Origin: Welwitschia mirabilis
Lineage: Eukaryota > Gnetophyta > Gnetopsida > Welwitschiales
DNA: 64,000 nt
Reading direction: 5' to 3'
Assembly (NCBI GenBank): GCA_051453625.1
Contig: JBOZIK010000001.1
Span: 19,123,681-19,187,680 of the forward strand
Below, in pieces: positions 44,505 through 55,860 of the stretch (the first letter of the stretch is position 1; each line of letters starts with the position of its first letter). The notes beneath the pieces were generated by a model, which was not told where the DNA came from, did no database searches, and saw nothing but the letters and a program-made list of their open reading frames with translations. The translations under genes and the position numbers were made by a program.

Positions 44505-45680
44505 TGTAGGATCCTAAACCCTAAAGGAGGAGGAGCAGGCAGGGTCGAGGGAAAGGTTGGGGTGGGAAATGAATAAGACTTCTAAAAAAATTTAAACAAT
44601 TATTACTACCCAATAGAGAAATTATGACATAATAACATATAAAAAAATAAACTCAAAAAGTAGAACCAAAATAATACATAAGATAGGATTTATAGTGGTT
44701 CAGGATAAACCCTACTCCACTCTCAGAAGATAGTCAATAATGAAGACTATTCCAAATCTCTATTTCTTCACTATCCACCAGGTTTTTAAGGATAATCAAC
44801 CTTAGAAAGCAGACTTTTTCAAGCTAAGTCTCAACCTTTATAAACTAGACTTTTAAAGGCTAACTTTTAACCTTAATAAAACATACTTTGTAGGCTAAGT
44901 ATCAACCTCAATAAAATGAATAAGGATGAGTGAGGGAATGAAGCCTCTATGCTCTAAGTCACTCAAATGCAAGAACTAACAATGCAGATTTATTGCTAAG
45001 ATTTAGTACAAAGGTAAGTGTTGAGTAAAAGAAGATAGATGTTATAAAGATAAGCTCTTCAAATCAAGAGTGTACTCTTCTTTTTCAAAATCCATTCGAT
45101 TTTCTTGTTGAGGTTTTTGAGTGTTACCTCTTTAAATAGATTTCTTCAAAATATAGCTGTTTAGATAGTTAGAAGGAAATCTAACATTTGCAACAGATAG
45201 ATTTGGTGAAATAATAGTNNNNNNNNNNNNNNNNNNNNNNNNNNNNNNNNNNNNNNNNNNNNNNNNNNNNNNNNNNNNNNNNNNNNNNNNNNNNNNNNNN
45301 NNNNNNNNNNNNNNNNNNNNNNNNNNNNNNNNNNNNNNNNNNNNNNNNNNNNNNNNNNNNNNNNNNNNNNNNNNNAGGTTAACCACTTGTGTTTTGGTCT
45401 AGTCGACTCCACATTACTCAGGTCGACCCCATATGAAATAGTACATATTAAGAAGCTTGAAAAGTGCATTTCTAGGTCTGGTCGATCCCATATGAAGTAG
45501 CCTAAAATGTGTATTTCCAAGTTCGGTTGACTCCTACTTTAAGTTCTTGAACAGAAAATCAAGTTACTTTAATCATAACGTGTCCAAATCTTAACTATCT
45601 TTTGGTTATGGATCCTTCAGCTTCTTGCATCTGTGAAATTACATTTCATTCTACAAAGATCATATTAGTTTGACATCAAT
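44505..45680 (-). repeat. Copia LTR b (5' LTR), broken by gaps
   Basis: It starts TGTAGGATCC on the plus strand, followed by a GC-richer AAACCCTAAAGGAGGAGGAG segment, and runs parallel to LTRs a and c until the gap at 45681. A 157-N gap (45219-45375) hides part of it. The last 63 bases before 45681 are identical to LTR c although the bodies differ by more than 10 %. Confidence 0.8.
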
Positions 45681-45780
45681 NNNNNNNNNNNNNNNNNNNN
45701 NNNNNNNNNNNNNNNNNNNNNNNNNNNNNNNNNNNNNNNNNNNNNNNNNNNNNNNNNNNNNNNNNNNNNNNNNNNNNNNN

Positions 45781-45900
45781 AGCGAGTCTAGCGAGTCTGT
45801 GAACGTCAGACTCATCTCTGCGAGTTCGACATCGCAAACTCGCGGTGAGCTGCGAACTCGCGAACTTGCAAGACTAGCTGGACTCGCCATGAGTCTGGTA
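45781..45900. repeat. CpG-rich, self-complementary segment
   Basis: Directly after the 100-N gap, about 120 bp hold some 13 CpG and repeated ACTCGC / GCGAGT in both directions (for example GCGAGTTCGAC and GCGAACTCGCGAAC), able to fold into hairpins. It resembles subterminal repeats of plant hAT-type DNA transposons, but no terminal inverted repeat or transposase was found, so the assignment is open. Confidence 0.45.
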
Positions 45901-48900
45901 ACAGTTCCTTATACAACTATGTTGCCCTCATAATTAGTCATATTGTATGGGTTCTTTTGTACAAAAAGGTAAAAGGGAGAGATTTGATAAGTCTAAATAA
46001 ATGTTAGTCCATTATGATTGTCTTTATTAGGGTATTTTCTACATAGATTTAATACGTTATGAACCTATATGTGTCTTTTACTTAATATATATTAATTAAG
46101 TGTGTCAAATATTATTGATCACTACCAATTCCTTACTCTAGCCATATTGAGTTAAGCTACTAAGTATATCATAATATAGCTATGATAATTAACTACACTT
46201 ACATATCAAATTTAATTGAATCTTTGGCTAAGTATAATTGTCTTAGTTCTAGTATAACTGTGCACATACTTATAAGTCTTAGCTAAATATTCCAATTTTA
46301 CTAATAAGCAAAATGTTTTAAGGAATGTTAAATTAAACTTGGGTATAACTAAGCTAACTATTGGAACTATATCTATGATATTATATAATAATCTCTTGTT
46401 GTCACATTGGACGTTTAAAATTGGACATTACAAAAGGTAATATATAAGAAAATAAATTAAATAAATATATTAAAAAATATGATACAAAATAAACTTTAAT
46501 AAGTTTAATATATGCAGTTTCATTAAGAGAAATATATATATAAAGAAGAATTTAGTGACAAGTATTATAATAAAAATTACAATGGCTTATAGACATACCC
46601 TATGCATATGATAATGTACTTGGACACATAACATTTTAAGAAGAAAGAGGTAGCTTTCGAATTTATTTTCATACTCTGGGATCATCATATTATTATATTA
46701 CATTATAGCTGCACAAACTATAGGATACAAAAGCATCCATTTTCTTTGAATGCATTTTTGTTCATCTAAAGTTATTCGCAAGTGTGCAAGGCCCTGAGAA
46801 TGGAAATTCACATGCACATCATATTATACATTCATAAAGTCATTTTCATTCTCATTCTTTATCATTTCATTTATCTTTTGTCCTTTTCTTATTCCACCCT
46901 TAGGATTGTTATTTTCAAATGGTCTTTTACCTTTTTTTCCTTGTATTTTTAACTCTTTATTTATTGGATGTTAATGAGAATAAAGGTCATTGAATTTTTA
47001 AATCTTTTGATGCTTTAAAGATAGAGCCTTGAGAAGATAAGATTTAATGTAGTGTAGGCCTTTGTGATGCTTGAAGGGGCAATCTCTAAGGGAGGTAAAT
47101 TTTGGTATGTTTCTTAGCTTCGTAATGGTGTGATGATCAAACTGTCATAATCAAGCTGTAAGAAAAATTATGTTTATCTAAAAATGGTTATTAAGCTCTA
47201 AGCTTTAAGATAGATGTTTTGAAAATATGATGGATGTTTTCATTAACAAAATGATAAGGATTAACTAAAGGCTCTTTATGGAAGGAGATGGTAATGCTTT
47301 CAAACATTATCATCTCTGGAGTAATGAATTTGCTAACTTTGTTTACATTTTTGCTTGTCTTTATAGTTCTTAAGGTTTATACGTTCAATGATAGAGTTCA
47401 TTTTTTTTTAAATGGTACATCATAGAAACCAGAAATAACCCTAGACATGGATCTTCTGTGAGATCAATTTTGAATTTTATCAATTTAGACTTTAAGATTT
47501 ATCTGTGATTCCTCAATTAGATGTATGACATGCTTAGGATGCCCAAAGCTGAGTTCATTCAACATGTAGTCTTTGACTCCATGATGTACTTTTAGATCTA
47601 CCAACTAGGTTCAAAGATCTTTCTTCCATTAGCATTACTTACATGGTTCATCCTTGTTTTAGTGAATGTATTAAGGGGCATATTATTAGAAGTAAAGGTA
47701 GTCTGTTTTATAGTAATATTGATAAACTTTCCATATTAAATAGTCAGATGGACTTTCTTAGAAGTTGGTAGATTAATAAATGCCTTAAGTATGAAAAGAA
47801 GGGCTTTTCCAGATCTAGGTAGGTGGTTTTAAATGCTATAAGTTTCATTGCTATATAACTTTAACTAGACTCTTAATGACATAGCAAAGAAATTAATAGG
47901 GAGGTTAAGCCATAGTTGTTGAAGATATGCAGTAGTAATAAATTGTTAAAGATGGAAACACAAGCATTTTTGAAGGAGAAGAGTTAATGGAACAAGGGAG
48001 AATACTCAAAAACCAAAATAGAATCACATTTCTTGGATTTACAGTTCATCTCTTGATTTCCTTGAATTTTATTGAAGTAAAGCAATAGTGTTTATAAAAG
48101 TAAAGAGGAAAATTTCACTGCTTTGCTTTAGCTATGGTCAAAGAAATAGCTCCTAGGTCTTGTCATTATGATTGGATCTTCTTTGCGAATTAAATTTGAC
48201 CAAGCAAAAATTTATGTTATAGGTATGTTAGTAGCCTCTACTTTTAAGCGAATGATAATGACAACTCAGGAAATGATCAAGCGTAAGGCCCCTACAATGT
48301 ACCCACAATGAGGACGAGTGACATCACCATGAAAGTATCAATAATCATCTTGAAATATTAAGGAGTCTTATTACTAATACAACTAAGTCAAATAAGGCTT
48401 TACTTTTAGTAGAAGTGATAGAACATGTAAAGAGGCTTAAGCACTTAGTGGAGAACATGGGATAGAAAAGCCAAGTCTTGAGTGAAGTAGATGAAGTGAG
48501 CATGGATCCTCTAGATGAGGAAGGATGGCTTCCCATAAGAGATTTTCTCTGCTGTGAAGATTGTCTAAACCTTCTCATAGATCTGGTCAAGATCTAAAAA
48601 AGCTACACCTGCACACTATAAAAGTAATGATGGCAACCTTAAGTATAAGGATCAAAAAATGTTTTTTTGACTATCAATTATTTTGATTTAGTATAGGACC
48701 TTAACACTAACAACCAACCTCTTTCCAATGTAATGGACATGAAAGAGTCTAGATTTAGCATGGGCCCTTCTGTTTTCTAGTATCTAGGAGGCCCTCAAGG
48801 TGGTGTTAGAGAAGCATAATCTCAATGAAAAATTTAGTAAATAATACTTTTGATAGCAATACCAGCAAAAGTCCATGGCAAGTGAGTGTTATAAGTTTTC

Positions 48901-49309
48901 AAGTTTTAAAGATGTTAAACTCAAACTGCCTATAGATTAGTATGACAAGACTTACCAAATTAGTATTTAACCATGTTAAGAGGATAAATTTTATACGATA
49001 AATTGATGGAGATGAATAATGTTGAATTATACCTTTTATTGTTTTTAGATTAAGCATCTTCCCCTTCAAATAGGTTAATTCCATCATTTTCTCATATTTT
49101 CCCTCTTTAAGTTAGAAATGTTATTTTTAATAGTAGCTTGTATTAGTTTCTTATAATGTATAAGTGTCATATCTTTGTGAAAGTAGAGAGCTAAGTTATT
49201 TATAAATACTTGATTTGTGCTTTGATAGTTGTTAGTAATAATTTTAAAGCCTTAAAGTCTCTAGACATGCATTACCTTCAAATGTCTAGGTTACATCCTA
49301 AGTAATTAC
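45901..49309. other. Unassigned DNA between LTR b and LTR c
   Basis: No recognisable gag, pol, LTR or transposase. AT-rich simple stretches occur around 46430-46570. The minus-strand frame 48345-48590 and others are short and without known motifs. If the array is a tandem copia, this should be internal sequence, but no primer site adjoins LTR c (49309 leftward), so it is more likely other inserted DNA. Confidence 0.35.
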
Positions 49310-50479
49310 TATAGGATCTAAAACCCTAAGGGAATTGGAGGGGAAGGGGGATGTGTGCATAGGATTTATTTAAAAAAAAATTAAACAACTATTACTACCT
49401 AGAGATAAATTATGACATTAAAAAAATAACAAAACAAACTAAAAAGTAGAACCAAAGAAATGCACAAGATAGGATTTACAGTGGTTTAGGATACACCCTA
49501 CTTCACTCTCGAATGATGGTTAACAACTGATACTATTCCTGATCTTTGTTGCTTCACTGTTCACTATGTTTTTAAGGCTAACCGTCAACCTTACAAAGAA
49601 AATCTTTTCAGGCTAAGTCTCAACCTTCATAAATAGGACTTTTGTAGGCTAAGTCTCAACCTCAATAAAATGCACAAGGTGAGTGAGGGAATGGTGCCTC
49701 TATGCTCTAAGTCACTTAAATGTAAGAACTAACAATGGAGTCTTATTGCTTAGATTTAGTACAAAGGTAAGTATTAAGTGAGAGAAGAATGATGTTCCAA
49801 AGATAAGCTCTTCAGATCAAGAGTGCAGACTTCTTTTTTAAAATCTATTTGATCTACTTATTGTGGTTTTTGAGTGTCATCTCTTTAAATAGATTTCTTT
49901 AAAATCTAACCATTAGATAGTTGGAAAGGAATATAAAATTTGCAATGGATAGATTTGATGAAATCATGATTAGAAAACTATTTGAAAATTTCTACTTCTA
50001 CTCTGATCAGTTGACTCCTCAAAACATCCAGTTAACCTAAGTGACTCATATCACTTTATTCAGTTAACCCCTTTTTCATATAGTTAACCCGAGTAAATCA
50101 TATTACTTAATCTAGTTAAACCCATCTAAAATCTAGTCGACAGTTTTTATTTAGGTCTGATTGACCCCATAGGAGTTAGGTCAACTTCATATGAAATAGT
50201 GCATATGAAGAATCTTGAAAAGTGCATTTCTACATCTGGTCAACCCCATATAAATCCGATCGACCCCATATGAAGTAGCCCAAAATGTGTATTTTTAGGT
50301 TTGGTCAACCCTTACTTTAGGTCCTTAGATAGAAAATCAAATTACTTTAGTCAAAACATGTCCAAACCTTAACTATCTTTTGGTTATGGATCTTTCAGCT
50401 TCTTGCATCTGTGAAATTACATTTCATTCTACAAAGATCATATTAGTTTGACATCAATTGGTAATATAAAATCCTAATA
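49310..50479 (-). repeat. Copia LTR c
   Basis: Full-length third LTR, 1170 bp, plus-strand start TATAGGATCT (TG mutated to TA) and end ATCCTAATA (ACA mutated to ATA), adjoining the right target duplication CATTA (50480-50484). It parallels LTRs a and b throughout. No primer-binding site is visible beside it. Confidence 0.85.
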
Positions 50480-50484
50480 CATTA

Positions 50485-51553
50485 TGATGCTTAGTGCTTT
50501 AGATGAAGATCAATAATGTTAGAGGCTAGCTTCTCTTGGGTTAAAAGGACAAAGAAGACTATCGCCCCCTTTGTCATCCTCATGATAAGCAAGATGACAA
50601 CATTGTATAACTCACATAGGAATGCTGATGTAACTGGAGCTAGTACTACTAAAGTCATCTTTTCTAAAGGGGTGTCATCCCCATGGTCATCCCCATGATA
50701 AGATGATGAACATAATGTATGAACCATCATCTCCTTAGTTATTCCCATGAAAGTTAGGACAACACCTGAAATAGTCAGCCGACTTTCACCTATTTTATCT
50801 ATTTCTTTCTTGGATTTGAGTGCATTTCTTAGCGCACTTTGTATGATGGTTTCACCTTCTTCACCCTATAAATAAACCCCTCTTTGACTCTCCTATCCAT
50901 CTTCATTTGCACTAGACATTCTCGTGACAGGGATAAAAGGGCGGAAGATCCATCTTGTGGGTTGTAAAAAGACATTTCCTTAGTGTTGGATTGTGCATCC
51001 TCCATTGAGGTGCAGTTGTTTTGTAACCTAGATGCTAGTTCGATTCTTAATATAAACTCTGCTTTCTTTTATGCATTTATACTATTAATTTTCCTTATGG
51101 CTCATGTTGTTCTTGATTTGGTGATAGTTTCATTGATGATATAGGTCTTAAAGGCAACCTTTATTAAATTTGATGATAGTAGTTTAGAATCATATTTTTC
51201 ATTACATTTATTTAACTCACTTGATAGCCTAAGTCAGTCTCAGTTAGTGACAGTCTCCCTGGCTGATCTAGGTTATATAAGGCCAATCTTCTTGACACAT
51301 TAATTTGGTACTTAGATAGGTGTTTATTTAGGTTAAGTGCATTTGCATTTTGTTGCATGTTTACTTTCTTGCATTGTTCTTAAGTCAGGACATAAAATTT
51401 TCTCTAAAAATCAATTCTCCTTATTCTCTCAGACATATTCGATGAGTTTATGATATTTAGATCACTCCTAGAGTGTCATGTTTTGTAATATATCTATTTT
51501 GATTAATAGGATTCAGTAAGATGTAAAGGATTGCAAAAATATGCACCACAATA
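50485..51553 (+). repeat. 3' LTR of the Ty3 element, second part
   Basis: Resumes the LTR at TGATGCTTAGTGCTTT, colinear with 5' LTR 31129-32211, and ends at the right target duplication GTGCT (51554-51558). It contains the second copy of the TATA box. Confidence 0.85.
50866..50874 (+). promoter_or_regulatory. LTR TATA box, 3' copy
   Basis: CTATAAATA, counterpart of 31514-31522 in the 5' LTR. Confidence 0.5.
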
Positions 51554-51558
51554 GTGCT

Positions 51559-52955
51559 CTATATTAATGTAAATGTTATGAGTACAAGAGTTATCCTAGG
51601 ATACAAATCCAAGAGAAATAAAAACCCAACTTTTACTAATAAAACTAGGACTTCCATTTGAAGGATAGTCATAGTATTATTATTTCCAAGAGATAAATGT
51701 AGTAATAAAAACATATTACCTTACATAAACCAAATCCATAACTATCATAGAATTATTTTGTTTTGCAAGATTATAGAGAGGAAATGCATTATTAACCAAA
51801 TAGACTAAGCTAGGGAATAGGCATAGCCTCAAGATCTAGCATGAAAATAATAGTAATGACTAAAACCTTCAATAAAAATAGACTTATTCTATAGTTATTT
51901 CAAATGAAATGTATTTAACATTCATGAAAGCTCAAGCTTGGGTAAAGGCTCTAAGTCACTTTAACTCTCCTAGACTACTTCAAAAGCATGCAAAGTAGGA
52001 TATTATGCCTAAATAACATCAAATGATAGTAAACTAAAAGCTCAGATTAAAATAAAAGATTCACTTGAAAATATAGAAATGCTTACAAATACTTCAATTC
52101 TTATCAAGTATTATAAGTATGAAAAACTACATGCCTAAAATAAATAAATTAAACTAAAAAAAATCCGATCATTATTGCATAAAATGGAATAAAGTCTACA
52201 TCAAAAGATTTAAATCAAACTAGAAATGTCATGCTAGCCTTCAAAGGCTAGCTCATCCTTAATCAAAAGGTTAGAAGCTAAACATGCTAAGTGCTTTCAT
52301 AGTAATTTGTAAAAATCACTAAAGCATCAACCACCATTAAAGTAAGGCCAATGAGGGCTTTTATACATGAAAATTAGGGTTAGAAATAGGCTTCTAGAAA
52401 TTTTCATAAAATTGAGCCTCTTAAAATCTAGTCATCAATAAGCTCAATTAACTTAGTAACCAAACTCAATCCTGAAAACATAAGAGAAGAGGTGTGTTAT
52501 GCAATTTAACTAGCATTAGTATCAAGTATACTAGTTCCATCAGTTTCTTAGGGAGTTAGCTCTCTAGCTTCTTAAACAATGCTCTTATCCTGCTAGCAAC
52601 CTGCAAAATGACAGTGTAGAGGATAAATATTAGTAAATCATGATTTAATCAACATTGATTATAATAAATGCATAAAATATATGAGAAAGATAAAATGATC
52701 ATGCTAAACTGGCCTTAATAACTTGAAATAAATATCAATTTTTACATGTTAACATGCCTCTTAACCAACTTTGTATTAGTGTCTTAGCAAAAGTGTGATA
52801 AAGATGAATAACATGATAAAAAGTGAAATGTAAAATCATTTAACTATGATGCAAAAATGATGATGAAAAATTCAAAAAATTTTAATCAATTTTCAGGAAA
52901 AATTGCACTTAAATCAAAACAATAAGGCATCAATAAGTGTTAAGTGTAATTGTCA
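51559..52955 (-). repeat. LTR-like sequence of a third minus-strand Ty3 element
   Basis: Its right part (about 52560-52955) parallels the end of the LTR at 54333-55860: TTTTTACATGTTAACA, CTTAGCAAAA and AATTGTCA followed by a pyrimidine tract and CCAACCAAAAT. By analogy the LTR ends at 52955 and the tract 52956-52965 is the complement of the polypurine tract. The left end is unclear, since the Ty3 element at 30968-51553 inserted next to or inside it. Confidence 0.45.
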
Positions 52956-54332
52956 CTCTTTCCAACCAAAATAAACTTTATCTTCAAAGTCTATAAGAGA
53001 GATAATGAATGTAAAAATGAGAGCAAGTCAAAGCATGTAGCTAGCTAGAAAAAGAAAATGTAGAAAAATGAAAGATACTTAAGAAAATTATACAATGCAT
53101 GCTATGTTAAAATGTACCTAAAAAGGATGCATGAAAATGAAAATAAGCCTTAGAAGTAATGGTAATCATTGTATTGCAAATGAGGACTATTGTGAAGGAT
53201 GAAATGGTAATGAAAATGAAATTGAAAATGAAAAATAAAAATTGAGAAATGAGATGGCAAGTTAAAGGTCAAAAATGAGTTATAAAATGTGTGATAGTTA
53301 GTTTCTAAAAATGTTTAGTAATGAAACTAAATCTTAACTAATTACAAATGAGATGAAAATTTTTCAGAAAAAACTAAGACTAGAATTCCACAAAAGAACA
53401 ATAATAATAGTCAACTGTAGTGATGACATTGGTTTAGTTATGTTCTGAGGTTTGATGTTGTATGTGTAGATTTAGGAGTCAGAATGAAAAATACTAAAGT
53501 TATTAGCCAAATTTAGTGAGAAAGGAAATTAACAAAAATAATGACTGAGAGTTAATTTTCACTATATGGGGGAAAAACATTATAACTAGAGTTATACATA
53601 AAAATAAAACATTACAATGTGTATTGTGAAAATTAATAATGTATGAGAAAACAAAATGGGGAATGAAAGTGAGGAAAAGGAGTTAAATAGTTGATCCTCA
53701 ATAAGATGCTATCCTTTTAAGATTCTTATTTATCTTCTCTTGCTTCTTAAATTTAACCTTTTGCTTTTGTGATATTTGCTTTATTTTTTCCCTTAGCTTA
53801 CCAATCCATATCTTGTGCTTTCTTGGTGCTTGCTCAAAAAGTGATTCACTTGAAGTGGAAGAAAAGTATTGTGGAGGAGAAAAAGGGGAATAAGCAAAAG
53901 AAGGAGGTTGAGAATGCATAGGAGTAGGATCTTGAGTTATTCNNNNNNNNNNCTCTTGTTGTTGATTTTTTCCCTTAGAACCTAATCCAAATTCTTGCAC
54001 TTTTGAATTGGACTATCTTCTTAGGTGTAATGGTTTATATGTAAGACCTATTTCAACTATTACAATCAAAGGTGATGTGAGGGTTGTTGTAAATGAGGTT
54101 GAAAACTAAACATGAAAGAGGCAAGTTACTCTTATAACCTACATGGGTAGCTATGGTATGAAAAATGAATTTAGGAACATTGAATAGTATGATATCTTGG
54201 ATGATCCTAATCAAGTCTAAGTGGCTACTATAAGCATCTATAACATGAGATTAGGTAAAATGTTCCTAATGATGAATCTAGAGCTAATTAAAGGGCTCTA
54301 TCTGTATTGGTTGCATATTCAACATTCGAGAT
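52956..54332 (-). pseudogene. 3' internal part of the third Ty3 element
   Basis: Minus-strand frame 54000-53698 (with a 10-N gap) begins MQEFGLGSKGKNQQQ and has a Pro/Ser-rich part (SQPPSFAYSPFSPPQYFSS) then a basic helix (KIWIGKLREKIKQISQKQKV). It has no recognisable catalytic motif and could be the C-terminal or accessory frame of the element. The rest of the region shows no coding pattern. The element is cut at 54333 by the next one. Confidence 0.35.
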
Positions 54333-55860
54333 TGTTCACTTTAATATAATGACTTAGATTTAAACTAAGTTAATACTTAGTATCATTCTCTCTAAAGGGA
54401 TAATCTGGGTTGTCTTAGAGAAAGTATACAACTCTTTCTTAACTTACAAGTTACAATAAAAGAAAGGAAAAATAGAGAGAGCTGGGAAAGTGTTTTGAAA
54501 CTTCATTGGAAAGATAGGAAAGCAAGAAAGCTCTAAGGTCTAACCCAACTTGTCCTCTAGTAGTTCTTCACTCTAATGATACCCTACTATTTTCTTGAAA
54601 CACACTTCAAACTATGAAGTAATAATGGCTCAGATCATGGTGACATAATTTCATTCATCACATAAAGATTGTTGAACTCAATAGCCACTTGATCCTTCAC
54701 AGCCTTAAAATGATAATAGATAATAAGGACCTAAGGTATTCAAAATACATTAACTTAAAGAAGGATTAGACTAAATGATTATAGGATTTACTCAAATGGC
54801 AATAGAACTTAATACTAAAATTACTGCTTAAGCATTAAAAGTACAAAGTGATTTGCAACTTAAAATCAAACTAAGACAAATATTGTGTATTAAATCAATA
54901 AAGGCACATTATATCAAAGGAAGAAGGAATCTAGAAAGGACTTCTCAAGCTATTGTTGAAGCAAGTTTACTCCCCAATGAAAGAATTTAGAAGGCCATGT
55001 CGACTCGGCACTCCAAAGGTTCTATTATTTTGGCAAAACAAAGGATGTTACAAATGAGGGCTTAACACCATCTTATAGGCAGGCATGAGGTGAGGGGTGG
55101 TAACAAGTTTTTGTCTTATAGTGTTAGATGAGTGGTTACAAACTATAGCATGTAGCGTTTTATCATCTTGCATTAGGTAGGAATCATCATGATGAGCTCA
55201 ATACTTAACTTCTAAACACTATTGCTTCCATTAATCAATAATGTTGTTATGTGTCTCATTCTACTTAGCATTGTTACATGTCACTGCTACATGTCATTGT
55301 CATCATTGCCATGTATCGTTAAAAATGTTAGTTATTTTTTATGTAAAATTCAATTAATCCCATAATTTCATTCAACTAAATTTTGTATGAAAAGTTAAGA
55401 ATGTAAGTTTTGAAGTGCTTTAATCAGAAGGACTAATGGTGTTAATGACCTAGACAGTGGTGCTAGCACTTTAAACTAAATGATGTTCATATTTTGTAAT
55501 GTTCCTATGAATAAGATAATTATCCTCAAAATGTCATGAAAAGTAATAAGTCCATGATTATTATAGAAAAGCAATAGAAGATATGTTTTCATAACAAATA
55601 GATTATATTAGTATCTTTTATTAAAATAAATTGGTTAATTAACTTAATCAGGATGTTAGTTTTTACATGTTAACACATCCCCTAACTAGACTTTTTCTAG
55701 AATCTTAGCAAAAAGTTGATAATGAAATGATCAACATGGGAAAAATTGTATAAGGTAAAATACTTAACTGTAAAAAATAATATATCTTTGAAAAATTTAT
55801 AACCAATTTTATAAAATTAAGGTATTAAAATTTAAAAATTTTGTGAAAAATTAAATGTCA
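54333..55860 (-). repeat. 3' LTR of the second Ty3 element
   Basis: Ends TGTCA at 55860, followed by TCCCCCCCAACC, complement of the polypurine tract. Start placed at TGTTCACTTTAATATAATGA by alignment with TGCTTTAGTACAATGAG at 63176. Confidence 0.75.

Larger units (their letters stand above)
41005..50479 (-). mobile_element. Three-LTR copia array nested in the Ty3 3' LTR
   Basis: The array is flanked by CATTC (41000-41004) and CATTA (50480-50484), a 5-bp target duplication with one mismatch. It contains LTR a (41005-42150), a gag-only internal region (42151-44504), LTR b (44505 to at least 45680, broken by two gaps), unrelated-looking DNA (45781-49309) and LTR c (49310-50479). All LTRs have the same direction; primer site, purine tract and gag show that the element is on the minus strand. 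That the outermost LTRs carry the target duplication indicates one insertion that later gained an LTR by unequal recombination or duplication, plus further sequence between b and c. Confidence 0.75.
30968..51553 (+). mobile_element. Ty3 element of Tat/Athila type, borders and TSD defined
   Basis: Target duplications ATGCT (30963-30967) and GTGCT (51554-51558; one mismatch) flank a pair of LTRs: 30968-32211 (1244 bp) and 40845-41004 plus 50485-51553 (1229 bp after removal of the nested copia array and one copy of its target duplication). The LTRs begin TGATG and end CA (5') or TA (3'). A primer site of the tRNA-Asp type follows the 5' LTR and a purine tract precedes the 3' LTR. Between them gag, protease, RT, RNase H and integrase occur in Ty3 order, all broken by stops. 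The tRNA-Asp primer type and the sequence around the protease place it with Tat/Athila rather than chromoviruses. About 11.1 kb before the nested insertion. Confidence 0.85.

Noticed and set aside
45670-45933. Coding frames across the CpG-rich segment
   Set aside because: They consist mostly of Ns and of translated palindromic repeats.
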